Shown here piece after piece: positions 42,362 through 51,350 of a DNA stretch of 64,000 bases. Location: positions 930,001 through 994,000 of the forward strand of contig OW818657.1 of the NCBI GenBank assembly GCA_942492905.1, read 5' to 3'. The notes under the pieces are model-generated. The model was given only the letters and a program-made list of their open reading frames with translations, had not been told where the DNA came from and made no database searches. The stretch's first letter is position 1. Each line of letters starts with the position of its first letter. This DNA comes from CAIZWU01 sp942492905. GTDB lineage: Bacteria > Verrucomicrobiota > Verrucomicrobiia > Verrucomicrobiales > V1-33. The position numbers and the translations under genes were made by a program.

Positions 42362-43075
42362 TCAGGCCGGGCCTGACGCAGAGGATTTGACCTCGACGGC
42401 GGCGCTCAATTTAGCCAGCGTCAGGGCCTTCTTGGCTTCGTATTCTTCGTCGGTCAGGAGGTCGCGGCTTTTGAGTTGATTCAGGTTCTCGATGCTTTCG
42501 CTAGCTTCCTGGGTCGCTTTGGCCACATCGCTGGACTGGAAGGACTTCACAAACTCGCGGCCTTTGGCGAGGGCTTCCTGGTAGAGATCCCGGGCGCGGT
42601 CGATCGGGAGATTGAAAAATGTTCCCTGGGAGCGGAAGTGGCGGATCGCCACCTGACACACGGCATAGGTCGAAGCGCCGGAAAGGGCGGACATACTGAC
42701 TCCACCGAGCATGGTGCCGATACCGGGAATGGCTTTGACCAGACTGGCGCCGGTGCGGGCCACGGTGCTGCCGGTCAGACTGGTGACGAAACGTTTCCCC
42801 TGATCCGCCGCGAAGTCCACCTGGTAGAGTTTGGCCAGCTGCTGCAGGGCATCCATCTGGATGGCGGTGACCGCTGCGATGTCAGCAAGCGGCACCGGAA
42901 TCAGCCCGGCTCCGAGGGACCAGAGGACGTGGCGGTTTACAATTGCCGCCGCCTGGGCTTCGCGGGGATCCTGCTCTGACGGGCTGTCCACAGGCACGAG
43001 GACCAGCTCCTGCGGCGGAGGGGAGGCGGAGTCAGGCTGGGAATCGGCGGCGGGAGAGGATGGATCGGTGTTCAT
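42362..43075 (-). CDS. DUF697-family membrane protein with C-terminal SHOCT-like motif
   Basis: 237 residues. A disordered Pro/Ser-rich N-terminus (about 1-35) is followed by a DUF697 region: IVNRHVLWSLGAGLIPVPLA, ITAIQ-like AVTAIQMDALQQLAKLY, GTMLGGVSMSALSGASTY. The C-terminal LNQLKSRDLLTDEEYEAKKA is a SHOCT-type short helical hairpin. DUF697 occurs in YcjF and some GTPase-linked proteins; no GTPase gene is adjacent. It is probably at the inner membrane. It converges with the enolase-like gene. Confidence 0.75.
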   Translation of the reverse strand: MNTDPSSPAADSQPDSASPPPQELVLVPVDSPSEQDPREAQAAAIVNRHVLWSLGAGLIPVPLADIAAVTAIQMDALQQLAKLYQVDFAADQGKRFVTSLTGSTVARTGASLVKAIPGIGTMLGGVSMSALSGASTYAVCQVAIRHFRSQGTFFNLPIDRARDLYQEALAKGREFVKSFQSSDVAKATQEASESIENLNQLKSRDLLTDEEYEAKKALTLAKLSAAVEVKSSASGPA

Positions 43076-43227
43076 ACGGTTGAGGGGTGGTATTTACGTT
43101 TTGTCAGGAGAAAGTCGAGTATAATCCGGGCGGCATGTTTGTATTCGCCCGGCCTTGGGACCGGATTGACGGAAACGCGGTCATTTTTATCGTGCAGGAG
43201 CCTCCTCTGCCTGCGTAAATTATCCCC

Positions 43228-44637
43228 ATGACCCGCGTCCTTCATTTACTCCTGCTTAGCTTGACCGCCACTTCCCTGTGGGCGGCCGCTCCCAATGTGG
43301 TGATGATCTATACCGACGACCAGGGCTACGGGGATATCGGGGTGCAGGGGGCGAAGGGTTACACCACGCCCAACCTCGACCGGATGGCGGCGGAGGGGAT
43401 GCGGTTTACCGACTTCTACGTGGCGGCGCCGGTGTGCTCGGCGTCGCGGGCGGCTTTGCTGACGGGTTGTTATCCGGCGCGGGTCGGTATCAACGGGGCT
43501 TTGGGGCCGAAGAGCCGGACCGGGCTGAATCCTGATGAAACCACCCTCGCCGAAGTCATGAAGGCGAAAGGTTATGCCACGGGGATGTTCGGGAAGTGGC
43601 ACCTGGGGGACCACCCCGATCTGCTGCCGGTGAAGCAGGGGTTTGATGAGTATCTGGGCCTGCCTTATTCGAACGACATGTGGCCCGAGAATCCGAATGC
43701 CAAAAAGGGGAGTTATCCCCCGCTGCCTTTGATGGAAAATGCCGCTGCGGCCGATCCTGAAGTGTCTGCCGAAGATCAGGCGACTCTGACCACCCGGTAT
43801 GCGGAGCGCGCCGTGAAATTCATCACCGAACACAAAACCAAGCCGTTTTTCCTCTATATCGCGCCTTCCATGCCGCACGTGCCACTTTATGTCAGCGGCA
43901 AGTTCAAAGGGAAATCGGCGCAAGGCCTGTATGGTGATGTGATCCAGGAAATCGACTGGGCGGTGGGTGAAATCCTGATGGCTTTGAAAACCCAGGGGCT
44001 GGATGAAAACACCCTCGTGATTTTTACCAGCGACAATGGCCCGTGGTCGATTTACGGCAACCACGCGGGCAGCGCCGGACCTTTCCGCGAGTCCAAGGGG
44101 ACCTGCTGGGAAGGTGGCATCCGGGTGCCGTGCCTGATGCGCTGGCCCGGGAAAATCCCGGCCGGAACGGTCTGCCGGGAGGTGGCGGGAACGATTGATA
44201 TCCTTCCGACTCTGGCGGCCCTGACGGGTGCGGCGCTGCCGGAACAAGCGATCGACGGCAAGGACATTGGCCCGCTGTTGCGGGGGGAAGCCGGGGCGAA
44301 GTCACCGCATGAATCCCTCGTGTTTTATTATGGCAACCACGAGCTGCAGGCCCTGCGCAGTGGAAAATGGAAGCTGATTCTGCCTCATGCCTACCGGACC
44401 ATCGAAAAGACCGGCGCCGATGGGCTGACGGGAAAACACGGCCGCGCCACCACCGGACTGGAATTGTATGATCTGGAAAAAGATCCGGGTGAAACCAAGG
44501 ACCTGGCCGCCACCGAGCCCACCGCGGTGCAGCAATTGTCAGCGCTCGCCCAGGCCGCCCGGGAAGAGCTGGGGGACACCCTGACCAAAACCAGGGGCAA
44601 GGGCCAGCGCGCCCCGGCGGCCGTGACCTGGCCTTGA
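43228..44637 (+). CDS. Exported Cys-type (formylglycine) sulfatase
   Basis: 469 residues. A signal peptide (LLLLSLTATSLWAA) precedes the alkaline-phosphatase-like sulfatase core: NVVMIYTDDQGYGDIG (metal Asp pair) and CSASRAALLTG, whose Cys70 would be converted to formylglycine. GMFGKWHLGD, then FTSDNGPW (metal Asp-Asn) and GSAGPFRESKGTCWEGGIRV complete the active site. Such enzymes desulfate polysaccharides or other sulfate esters in the periplasm, and are abundant in Verrucomicrobiota. No maturase or transporter gene is directly adjacent. The gene ends four bases from the convergent small membrane gene. Confidence 0.92.
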   Translation: MTRVLHLLLLSLTATSLWAAAPNVVMIYTDDQGYGDIGVQGAKGYTTPNLDRMAAEGMRFTDFYVAAPVCSASRAALLTGCYPARVGINGALGPKSRTGLNPDETTLAEVMKAKGYATGMFGKWHLGDHPDLLPVKQGFDEYLGLPYSNDMWPENPNAKKGSYPPLPLMENAAAADPEVSAEDQATLTTRYAERAVKFITEHKTKPFFLYIAPSMPHVPLYVSGKFKGKSAQGLYGDVIQEIDWAVGEILMALKTQGLDENTLVIFTSDNGPWSIYGNHAGSAGPFRESKGTCWEGGIRVPCLMRWPGKIPAGTVCREVAGTIDILPTLAALTGAALPEQAIDGKDIGPLLRGEAGAKSPHESLVFYYGNHELQALRSGKWKLILPHAYRTIEKTGADGLTGKHGRATTGLELYDLEKDPGETKDLAATEPTAVQQLSALAQAAREELGDTLTKTRGKGQRAPAAVTWP

Positions 44638-44641
44638 TGAA

Positions 44642-44872
44642 TCAGTCCCCGGGCTTGATGTCGGGTTCCTGTTCATCGGTCGGTTTTCCGATGGCCCTGG
44701 CCAGCATTTGATTTGAAGCCAGCAGAGCCCCGAACAACAAAAAGGGCATAATCACCGGCCACGGAAAGCGGGTGGAGGAGAAGGCGATATGAAGTACGCC
44801 CGGCAGGATCATGGCCGCCAGCCAGAGCAGGGTGTTGGTGCGCAGCATTTTCTGTTTTTCGGCCTGGTTCAT
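44642..44872 (-). CDS. Small two-helix membrane protein downstream of sigma-TM fusion
   Basis: 76 residues from the ATG at 44872. Two hydrophobic segments (TLLWLAAMILPGVLHIAFS and FPWPVIMPFLLFGALLAS) form a hairpin with a charged C-terminus (TDEQEPDIKPGD). It starts 43 bases after the ECF sigma fusion gene ends and is on the same strand, so it may belong to that signalling unit. No family was recognised. Confidence 0.6.
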   Translation of the reverse strand: MNQAEKQKMLRTNTLLWLAAMILPGVLHIAFSSTRFPWPVIMPFLLFGALLASNQMLARAIGKPTDEQEPDIKPGD

Positions 44873-44915
44873 GATGTTGGATGGTTGGAATGGGTTCGAA
44901 AACGAAGAAAAGGCC

Positions 44916-46424
44916 TCAGCGCGGATCTCCTCCAAGGGAGAACATCAGCGGCATTCCTTTAACGGTCAGATTTTTAAAACCGTAGCCCCCTTTTTCGATC
45001 ATCTGATCAAAGTCGGATTGTTTGGCCTCCGGGATGAGTTCGCGGAGCTGACCGCGGCTTTCCTCAAAGAAAGCCCAGCGTTGTTCCAGCCACGGGTGGA
45101 ACTCCGCGGAACCGCGCGCCGGAAGATTGGCCAGGGTGAACTTTTTCGCGCCCGCCTCCTCCAGCCGTTTGGAAAAGAAGCTGGCGATTTTTTCCTGGCC
45201 GGCCTCATCCAATCCAAAGGCGGCACCATAAGCCGAGGCGATGAAACGGCTGCCCTCCTCAGGCACATCCTCGAAGTTGATGATCTCCTTGGACAGCCCG
45301 GAAATGGAGCCCGCCTGTTCGAGGAATTTGCCAAAACGGGTCTCTCCCTCCGGGGTGGCGAGCTTGCCATTTTTCTCCAATTCGACCAAGGCGAGGGCTT
45401 CCGTAAAAACGGAACCGAGGGTGGATCCGATCTGAGTGACTTTGCCATAGGAGACCACCACCTCGCCTTGCAGTTGGGCGATTTGGTCGCGCACCGATTT
45501 GGCATCGCGTTCGGCGGCGAGGCGCTTTTCGCGCTCAGTCTCCAGAGCGGCCTGCAGGTCTGCCAGGGCCGGGGCAGGAGATGAGGCATCCAATGCCGCA
45601 GTGTTCCCTGACCCCTTGTTGGCCGAGGGCTGGGCTGGATCGGAAAGGCCGGCGCGCAGAGTGGCCAATTCGGCGGCGAGGCGCTGGTTTTCCGAGGAAA
45701 GGCTGGTGCCCCACCAGGTGAGGCTTCCGGTGAGCAGGGTGGCGGCGGCGATGCCGAGGGCTGGTTTGGTGTTCATAAGAAATAAGGTAGTGAGGAAACC
45801 GGACGCCGGGGGGATTGCCGGAGCGGCGGCGATCACCGATTGCATCACCCCGGCCGGGGCGGGTCCGGCCAGACAGGCTGGAGTGAATCCCGCAGCGGCA
45901 GACGGGCCGAGGATGCGTTGGAGGCGCTGCAGACCACGGGAGACCCGCTTGCGGACCGCCATTTCAGAAACCCCGAGTTGGGAACTGATCTGGGCGTAGT
46001 CCTGATCCTGATAAAACCGCAGCACGACGGCCTCCCGCTCCTCCGAGGGCAGCCGGTCGATTGCCGAATCGATTTCCCCATCCCCGGCCGGCGGGGCTTC
46101 CTCATGGCTGGATTCCTTGGATTCGGAAGCAAACCGGGCCAGCTTCTGCTCATGATGGAACCGGGCGCGCCGTTGGCTTCGGGCGGCATTGATCGCGGTC
46201 CGGTGCAGCCAGCCCGCGACACTGGGGTGCCCTGACAAGGCGGCCGATTTCCGGGCCAGCAGGCAAAACACATCCTGCACCACCTCTTCGGCCATGGTCC
46301 GGTCGCCGGTGACCCGCCATGCCGCCCCAAAAATCATGCCGGCATGACGCTCCACCAGCTCACGGAACGCGCCGTGGGTGCCGGTCACATAGGCCCTCAG
46401 TAATTCCTGATCGCTCGTCATCAT
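44916..46424 (-). CDS. ECF sigma factor fused to membrane anchor and coiled-coil/extracytoplasmic domain (paralogue)
   Basis: 502 residues from the first of two ATGs (46424, 46421). Sigma region 2: AFRELVERHAGMIFGAAWRV, MAEEVVQDVFCLLARKS; region 4: IDRLPSEEREAVVLRFYQDQ, ..YAQISSQLGVSEMAVRKRV. A helix (ALGIAAATLLTGSLTWWG) is near residue 220-240, then a coiled coil (LADLQAALETEREKRLAAER) and a ~200-residue C-terminal domain with Phe/Glu-rich helices. The plan equals that of the protein at 16951-18483; the N-terminal halves align, the tails much less. Likely a membrane-tethered transcription factor responding outside the cytoplasmic membrane. Confidence 0.85.
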   Translation of the reverse strand: MMTSDQELLRAYVTGTHGAFRELVERHAGMIFGAAWRVTGDRTMAEEVVQDVFCLLARKSAALSGHPSVAGWLHRTAINAARSQRRARFHHEQKLARFASESKESSHEEAPPAGDGEIDSAIDRLPSEEREAVVLRFYQDQDYAQISSQLGVSEMAVRKRVSRGLQRLQRILGPSAAAGFTPACLAGPAPAGVMQSVIAAAPAIPPASGFLTTLFLMNTKPALGIAAATLLTGSLTWWGTSLSSENQRLAAELATLRAGLSDPAQPSANKGSGNTAALDASSPAPALADLQAALETEREKRLAAERDAKSVRDQIAQLQGEVVVSYGKVTQIGSTLGSVFTEALALVELEKNGKLATPEGETRFGKFLEQAGSISGLSKEIINFEDVPEEGSRFIASAYGAAFGLDEAGQEKIASFFSKRLEEAGAKKFTLANLPARGSAEFHPWLEQRWAFFEESRGQLRELIPEAKQSDFDQMIEKGGYGFKNLTVKGMPLMFSLGGDPR

Positions 46425-46533
46425 CAAGAAATAATGGCCCACCGGGCCGGGTTTGTGACCAAAAAATTCTGCGGGTTTTCCGGGCCTGGATTTTCCGGTT
46501 CATTCCCGGGCAGGCAGACGGGTCAAACCGGCC

Positions 46534-47787
46534 TCACGAGACAGAGGGGGCAGCCATGCTGGCAGGATCGGTCCGGGGTTTGATGAGGAGCACCACCACG
46601 GCGCTGAGCAGGGCAATCCCGGCGAAGGCCCCGAAGATCAGATTCAAGGGCACGTGCCGGTCGCGCAGGGCGCCGAATCCCCAATCGGCAAATCCGCCGC
46701 AGCTGATGCTGACCAGGTTCATGAAACCATAACCGGTGGCCCGCAATTGAGGGCGGACGATCTGGCAGAGGATGGGCATGTTATTGCAATCAAAGAATCC
46801 CCAGCCCAGACCGAACATCATGAGAAAACACACCGCCATGCCGAGGGTGCCGGCATTGCCCACCCCAAAGAGGGACGGCAGAAACAGGATCATGCCGAGG
46901 GCACTGACAAAAATCCGGCCGCGGATATTTTTACGCATCCAACGGTCCGCCAGCCAGCCGCCGAGGCCGACGCCGATCAGGGAAGCGATCTGGACATAGA
47001 GCACGGCGGAAACCCCGGCCTTGCCCTGGCCGAGGTGGAATTTTTCCCGCAGAATGTCCGGCATCCAGTCCTTCACCACCCAACCCGCGAGGGCTGGCAG
47101 GGTGAAGTAGATCACCAGCAGGATGAAGTTTCTGTTGCCGAAAAGCTCGCCGGTGGCGCCGGGCAGGGAAACCGGTTCCGGGGCGATGGCAGGGGGCGCG
47201 GGATTCCGCAGCAGGGCAAAGAGGGGCAGGGCATAAGCAATCCCGATCAGGCCGCAGGCGCTGAAGGCGAAGCGCCAGCCGAAGTCCGGCGCATCGGCCA
47301 CATAACCGGAAAATCCTCCCAGAATGATTCCGGCATAAATCCCCATTTGATGGAAACCGACGGCCCGGGAGCGGGTGGCCCCCAGATGAAATTCCGTGAT
47401 CAGGGCGAGGGCGGCCGGGATGTAGAAGGCCTCGCTGATCCCCATCAGGGCGCGCGCCCACAGCAATTCATGATAGGTGCTGACATGTCCGGTCCACCAG
47501 GTCACGGCAGACCAGACAAAGAGGCTGGCGCAGATGACGTGGCGTTTGCTCAGGCGGTCCGCGAAGTAACCGCCGACCGGACTCAGGATGGCATACACCC
47601 ATTTAAAGGAACCGAGCACGATTCCCCAGGCGGCCTTGTTCTGGATGTCCGGGATATCGGCCACCATGGAGGCCTTCATGGCGGCCAGCATCTGGCGGTC
47701 GAGATAGTTCAGCAGGGCGACCGGCACCAGCAGCAGGACCATCAGCCATGCGGTGCGGGCGAAGGCGGGGGAGGAGTGTTCGTTCAT
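46534..47787 (-). CDS. MFS transporter (ACS/sugar-phosphate-like)
   Basis: 417 residues from the ATG at 47787. Twelve hydrophobic helices; helix 1 VLLLVPVALLNYLDRQML and motif A GGYFADRLSKRH are MFS hallmarks, and LLWARALMGISEAFYIPAAL is the TM4 block. The NYLDR pattern fits the anion:cation symporter family, which carries organic anions and sugar acids. It starts seven bases after the FG-GAP gene's stop, so the two form an operon with the FG-GAP gene first. The substrate is not known. Confidence 0.85.
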   Translation of the reverse strand: MNEHSSPAFARTAWLMVLLLVPVALLNYLDRQMLAAMKASMVADIPDIQNKAAWGIVLGSFKWVYAILSPVGGYFADRLSKRHVICASLFVWSAVTWWTGHVSTYHELLWARALMGISEAFYIPAALALITEFHLGATRSRAVGFHQMGIYAGIILGGFSGYVADAPDFGWRFAFSACGLIGIAYALPLFALLRNPAPPAIAPEPVSLPGATGELFGNRNFILLVIYFTLPALAGWVVKDWMPDILREKFHLGQGKAGVSAVLYVQIASLIGVGLGGWLADRWMRKNIRGRIFVSALGMILFLPSLFGVGNAGTLGMAVCFLMMFGLGWGFFDCNNMPILCQIVRPQLRATGYGFMNLVSISCGGFADWGFGALRDRHVPLNLIFGAFAGIALLSAVVVLLIKPRTDPASMAAPSVS

Positions 47788-47794
47788 GTGAGGT

Positions 47795-49759
47795 TCAGCG
47801 GGGGTTCTGGAGCAGATAGAAGCGGCCATCCTCCGCCCCGCCGAGGAAGTCCGGCACCCCGTTGCCATCAAAGTCCACCACGGCCGGACTGACGTCGTGG
47901 CCTTCGATATTCTTTTTGGCGAGGGTTCCGGCATTCCGGAAAACCCACGAGCCGTCCCTGCTTCCCGTCTGTTGGAGGAAATCCGCATTGGAGGAATTGA
48001 GGAGGAAATCGAATTTCCCGTCGCCGTCCCAATCGGTCACACAGAGTTTGCGGCGGCCGCTGGCTCCGGCGGTTTTGGCATTCAGCCGCAGCGGATTCCC
48101 GGCTTCATCGAGGAAGGCCCGGCGCGGCGGTTTCAGGCTCAGCCGGGTATCGGTTTTATAACGTTCGAAGAAGGCGAGGTAACCTTCGTGGTCCAGCATG
48201 GCCAGATCCGGCAGCCCGTCCGCGTTGAAGTCAAAAACCACCGGAGTGGTACGCCATTGAGTCAGGAGGGCCTTGCCCTGGGGTTTCCGCCAACCCCAGG
48301 CGAGGGCTGGCGGGGCGGCGGACCATTCGACCTCAATGGCTTGGGGGGCCTTGAAAGCAGGAGCGGTGCGGGAGCCGGTGTTTGGCAGCCATTGGACGTC
48401 GCCGAGGATGCTGTTGAACAAAATGTCAGGGAGGCCATCCAGATCCCAGTCGGCCACCACCACGGCAGTGTAACCCCATTTGGCTTCGGCGGGGCCCTGG
48501 ATGCTGCCGTTGGGGCCGGCCATGACGCGGAAGGGTTTGCCGTCCACTTCCAGCCGGCGGGGCGCGGCCCATTCGGGGGAGGCCTTCTTCGGGCCGCTCC
48601 GGTTCTCAAAGATTTCGATGAAGCCGGCGGTATTGCCTGACACAATATCCATATCGCCGTCCCCATCCCAGTCGGTGCCGAAGGGGGTGGCCAGAGCTCC
48701 GCATTTCAAGGTGTCGGCTTCCTGTTTGAAATAGACCGGCCGGGTGAACACAGGAACTGAAGCAGCCATGGCGCCGGTGTTTTCCACCAAAGCCACCCGG
48801 CCGTCCTCATCGCCCACGATGAGGTCCTGATCACCATCCTTGTCCCAATCGAACGCGACCGGTACGATCATTTCCAGTTCCATCCTGACCTCTGCTCCGC
48901 GGGGGTCCTTGAGACGCTGTCCGGACGCATATTGCGGTGAGGTGCGGGTCCCGGTGTTTTGGAAATACGTGAAGCCATCCAGGAACTCGCCGCAGAGCAG
49001 ATCAAGGTCGCCGTCCTGATCGAAGTCGTGGAAATTGGGCGACGGGCAGCCGAACGTATCCACGGCCTTTCCTCCGGCTTCGACTTTCACGGGATCGGCG
49101 TAGGAACCATCGCCGGTCTTTCGGAAAACGAAGACATAACCATGGAGCGGGCCGTTCTGCCAGAGGCCTTCGGCATTCCAGGCATTGTCCCAGCCGTAGT
49201 GGCTCCAGTCCTCGATGCCCACGATGAGGTCCTGCTGGCCATCGCCGTCGTAGTCCGCGTAGCGCCATTGGTTATGCCGGAGCCGCGGCCCGCCTTTGGC
49301 CGTGCCCTGCGGCTGGTAGAATTTGGGGTCGACCGGCAGCTTGATTTTTTCAGCAAGACCGGCGTGGGTGAAATCTGGATATTCCCAGCCGGGCGAGAGC
49401 ACCCGCAGTTGTCCGTCAGTCCAACTGGGCATCACGTAATGGACTGTGCTGCTCAGCCGCCGGGCCGGTTTGAACACGGGAAACTTGTTTTTAGCCGTAT
49501 CGCCGGTGGTATTTTCAAACAGCCAGATCCCGTTGGAGGGTTTGTCCGGACAGGAGACGATCAGATCGTAATCCCCATCCCCATCGGCATCGCATGGGAC
49601 GGGCCACGCCCAGAGGCCGACTCCCAGATCCACCACGAGGCCGGGGTTGTGGTAGGGCAGGCGGTCGAGGGCAGGGGCGCGAGCGGCTGGGATCAGGAAA
49701 AACAAAGCTGTCAGAATCTGACAGAGACGCAACGAGGGGGATTTTTCCGATCTTTTCAC
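47795..49759 (-). CDS. Exported FG-GAP/VCBS repeat protein
   Basis: 654 residues from a GTG at 49759 (a TTG at 49822 is possible). The N-terminus KRSEKSPSLRLCQILTAL + FFLIPAARA is a signal peptide. At least nine calcium-type DxDxDG repeats are spread along the chain (DADGDGDYDLIV, DYDGDGQQDLIVG, DFDQDGDLDLLCG, DWDKDGDQDLIVG, DWDGDGDMDIVSG, DWDLDGLPDILF, DFNADGLPDLAM, DWDGDGKFDFLL, DFDGNGVPDFLG), predicting a beta propeller. Such proteins bind surfaces or polysaccharides in the periplasm or outside. An MFS gene follows at once. Confidence 0.85.
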   Translation of the reverse strand: MKRSEKSPSLRLCQILTALFFLIPAARAPALDRLPYHNPGLVVDLGVGLWAWPVPCDADGDGDYDLIVSCPDKPSNGIWLFENTTGDTAKNKFPVFKPARRLSSTVHYVMPSWTDGQLRVLSPGWEYPDFTHAGLAEKIKLPVDPKFYQPQGTAKGGPRLRHNQWRYADYDGDGQQDLIVGIEDWSHYGWDNAWNAEGLWQNGPLHGYVFVFRKTGDGSYADPVKVEAGGKAVDTFGCPSPNFHDFDQDGDLDLLCGEFLDGFTYFQNTGTRTSPQYASGQRLKDPRGAEVRMELEMIVPVAFDWDKDGDQDLIVGDEDGRVALVENTGAMAASVPVFTRPVYFKQEADTLKCGALATPFGTDWDGDGDMDIVSGNTAGFIEIFENRSGPKKASPEWAAPRRLEVDGKPFRVMAGPNGSIQGPAEAKWGYTAVVVADWDLDGLPDILFNSILGDVQWLPNTGSRTAPAFKAPQAIEVEWSAAPPALAWGWRKPQGKALLTQWRTTPVVFDFNADGLPDLAMLDHEGYLAFFERYKTDTRLSLKPPRRAFLDEAGNPLRLNAKTAGASGRRKLCVTDWDGDGKFDFLLNSSNADFLQQTGSRDGSWVFRNAGTLAKKNIEGHDVSPAVVDFDGNGVPDFLGGAEDGRFYLLQNPR

Positions 49760-50016
49760 AAGACTACCCTGGCGGACCTGCGGGCCGCAGCGCCAGCAGA
49801 ATCTGCTTCCGCAACATTTCAATCACGGGAAGGCGGGCGGTTTCACGGCGTGACGCGGAAGAATAGACGAGGGTCGGCGGGAATGGTAAAGGAACGGGTG
49901 GAGCTGGTTTCCACAGAGCCGGTGCTCAGGAGGCATTGAAGGAGGACTGGATGAGACGCGGAGAACTGGGCTTCCGCGGGGTTGATATCAGACGCGGTGG
50001 TGGGAAGATCCTGACC

Positions 50017-51171
50017 ATGAATCGGCGTGATGCAATCGGACTGGCTTGTGGAGCTGCGGCCGCAATTCCGGCCTGCCGGAAGGATGCCGAAACCGTAGTC
50101 GTGCCACCTTCCGGGCCGAAACCGAAACGTGAAGGTGAGAATCTGGTGCCGGTGAGGGTGGAGGAATCTTTGGAGATCCGGACCATGGTGGGTCTGCGGC
50201 CCTACCGCCCTTCGGGTTTTGTCGTCCGGCGTGAAGATGTGTCAGGAAAAATTCTGATCCACAACTACGGACATGGTGGGGGCGGGATGAGTTTGTCGTG
50301 GGGCTCGGCGTTACTGGCCCTGAATCTCGCGCCGCTGATGGCTGGCCGGGATTGTGCGGTCGTGGGCGCGGGAGTGATGGGTTTGAGCCTCGGCCGGCTG
50401 CTGCAATCGCAGGGGGCGAAGGTGACCATTTACGCAAAGAACCTGCCGCCGGAAACAACCTCCAATGTATCAGGGGCACAGTGGTGGCCGTTTTCCGTAT
50501 TCGACAACAGCCGCCGGACCGAGGCGTTTTCCGCGCAGTATGTCGCCGCCGCCCGGTTTTCGTATGAATACTTCCAACAGTTCGCCGGACCGGAATGGGG
50601 GGTGAGTTGGCTGCCCAATTATTACCTCAGTGATACCGCCCCGTCGAATGGATGGCTCGGCGGACCGGGTGGAGTGCTGCACGGCATGCAGGTGGATTTC
50701 CGCGATTTCGCGCCTGGCGAACATGTCTTTTCCCAAGGCTACGCGAGGCGGTTTTATTCCATGTTCATCGAACCGGCCACCTATCTCGCGAAACTGACGG
50801 AAACGTTCCGCACTGCGGGAGGTGCTGTCATGATCAGATCTTTTGCGGACGCTGGGGAAGTGCTGGCTTTGCCGCAGCCCGTGATTTTCAACTGCACCGG
50901 CTTGGGAGCCGGGGCGCTTTTCGGGGACCTCGAGCTGATCCCCATCAAAGGCCAGCTTACTTTTCTGCTCCCCCAACCGGCGGTGAATTACAATCTGATC
51001 AGCGGGGATTTTTATATGTTCCCGAGAACCGATGGCATCCTGCTCGGCGGCACCTACGAACGCGGCCACTGGGATACGGCACCCGATGAGGCAGCAAAAG
51101 CCAGAATTCTGTCGGCCCACCGCGCCTTGTTTACGCGGATGGCGGCGATCCAAGCGGCGGGCCGGTCCTGA
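50017..51171 (+). CDS. D-amino-acid-oxidase-like FAD protein with permuted order
   Basis: 384 residues from the ATG at 50017. NRRDAIGLACGAAAAIPAC resembles a Tat/lipoprotein-type signal. The block GLRPYRPSG (59-67) and HNYGHGGGGMSLSWG (82-96), normally at the C-terminus of D-amino-acid oxidases, comes before the FAD Rossmann motif CAVVGAGVMGLSLG (113-126). The chain ends at GGTYERGHWD and a short helix, where a standard enzyme would continue into GLRPxRP. It therefore looks circularly permuted. It probably oxidises an amino acid or amine outside the cytoplasm; substrate unknown. Neighbours give no clue. Confidence 0.82.
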   Translation: MNRRDAIGLACGAAAAIPACRKDAETVVVPPSGPKPKREGENLVPVRVEESLEIRTMVGLRPYRPSGFVVRREDVSGKILIHNYGHGGGGMSLSWGSALLALNLAPLMAGRDCAVVGAGVMGLSLGRLLQSQGAKVTIYAKNLPPETTSNVSGAQWWPFSVFDNSRRTEAFSAQYVAAARFSYEYFQQFAGPEWGVSWLPNYYLSDTAPSNGWLGGPGGVLHGMQVDFRDFAPGEHVFSQGYARRFYSMFIEPATYLAKLTETFRTAGGAVMIRSFADAGEVLALPQPVIFNCTGLGAGALFGDLELIPIKGQLTFLLPQPAVNYNLISGDFYMFPRTDGILLGGTYERGHWDTAPDEAAKARILSAHRALFTRMAAIQAAGRS

Positions 51172-51350
51172 TGGGTCAACAACAGCCTGGGTTCAAGCGC
51201 TGGGCGGGGACGCGGCCGGACGATCCTTTTCCCCCGCCGAACCTGATGATCTTCACATGATGTCCTAAGCCCCTCTCGGATGGGCTCTGGATCCGGGGGA
51301 GTGGGCGGTAGTGGCTTGCATCGGGAAACGGGCCGGGGCAGTCTGGCCGG

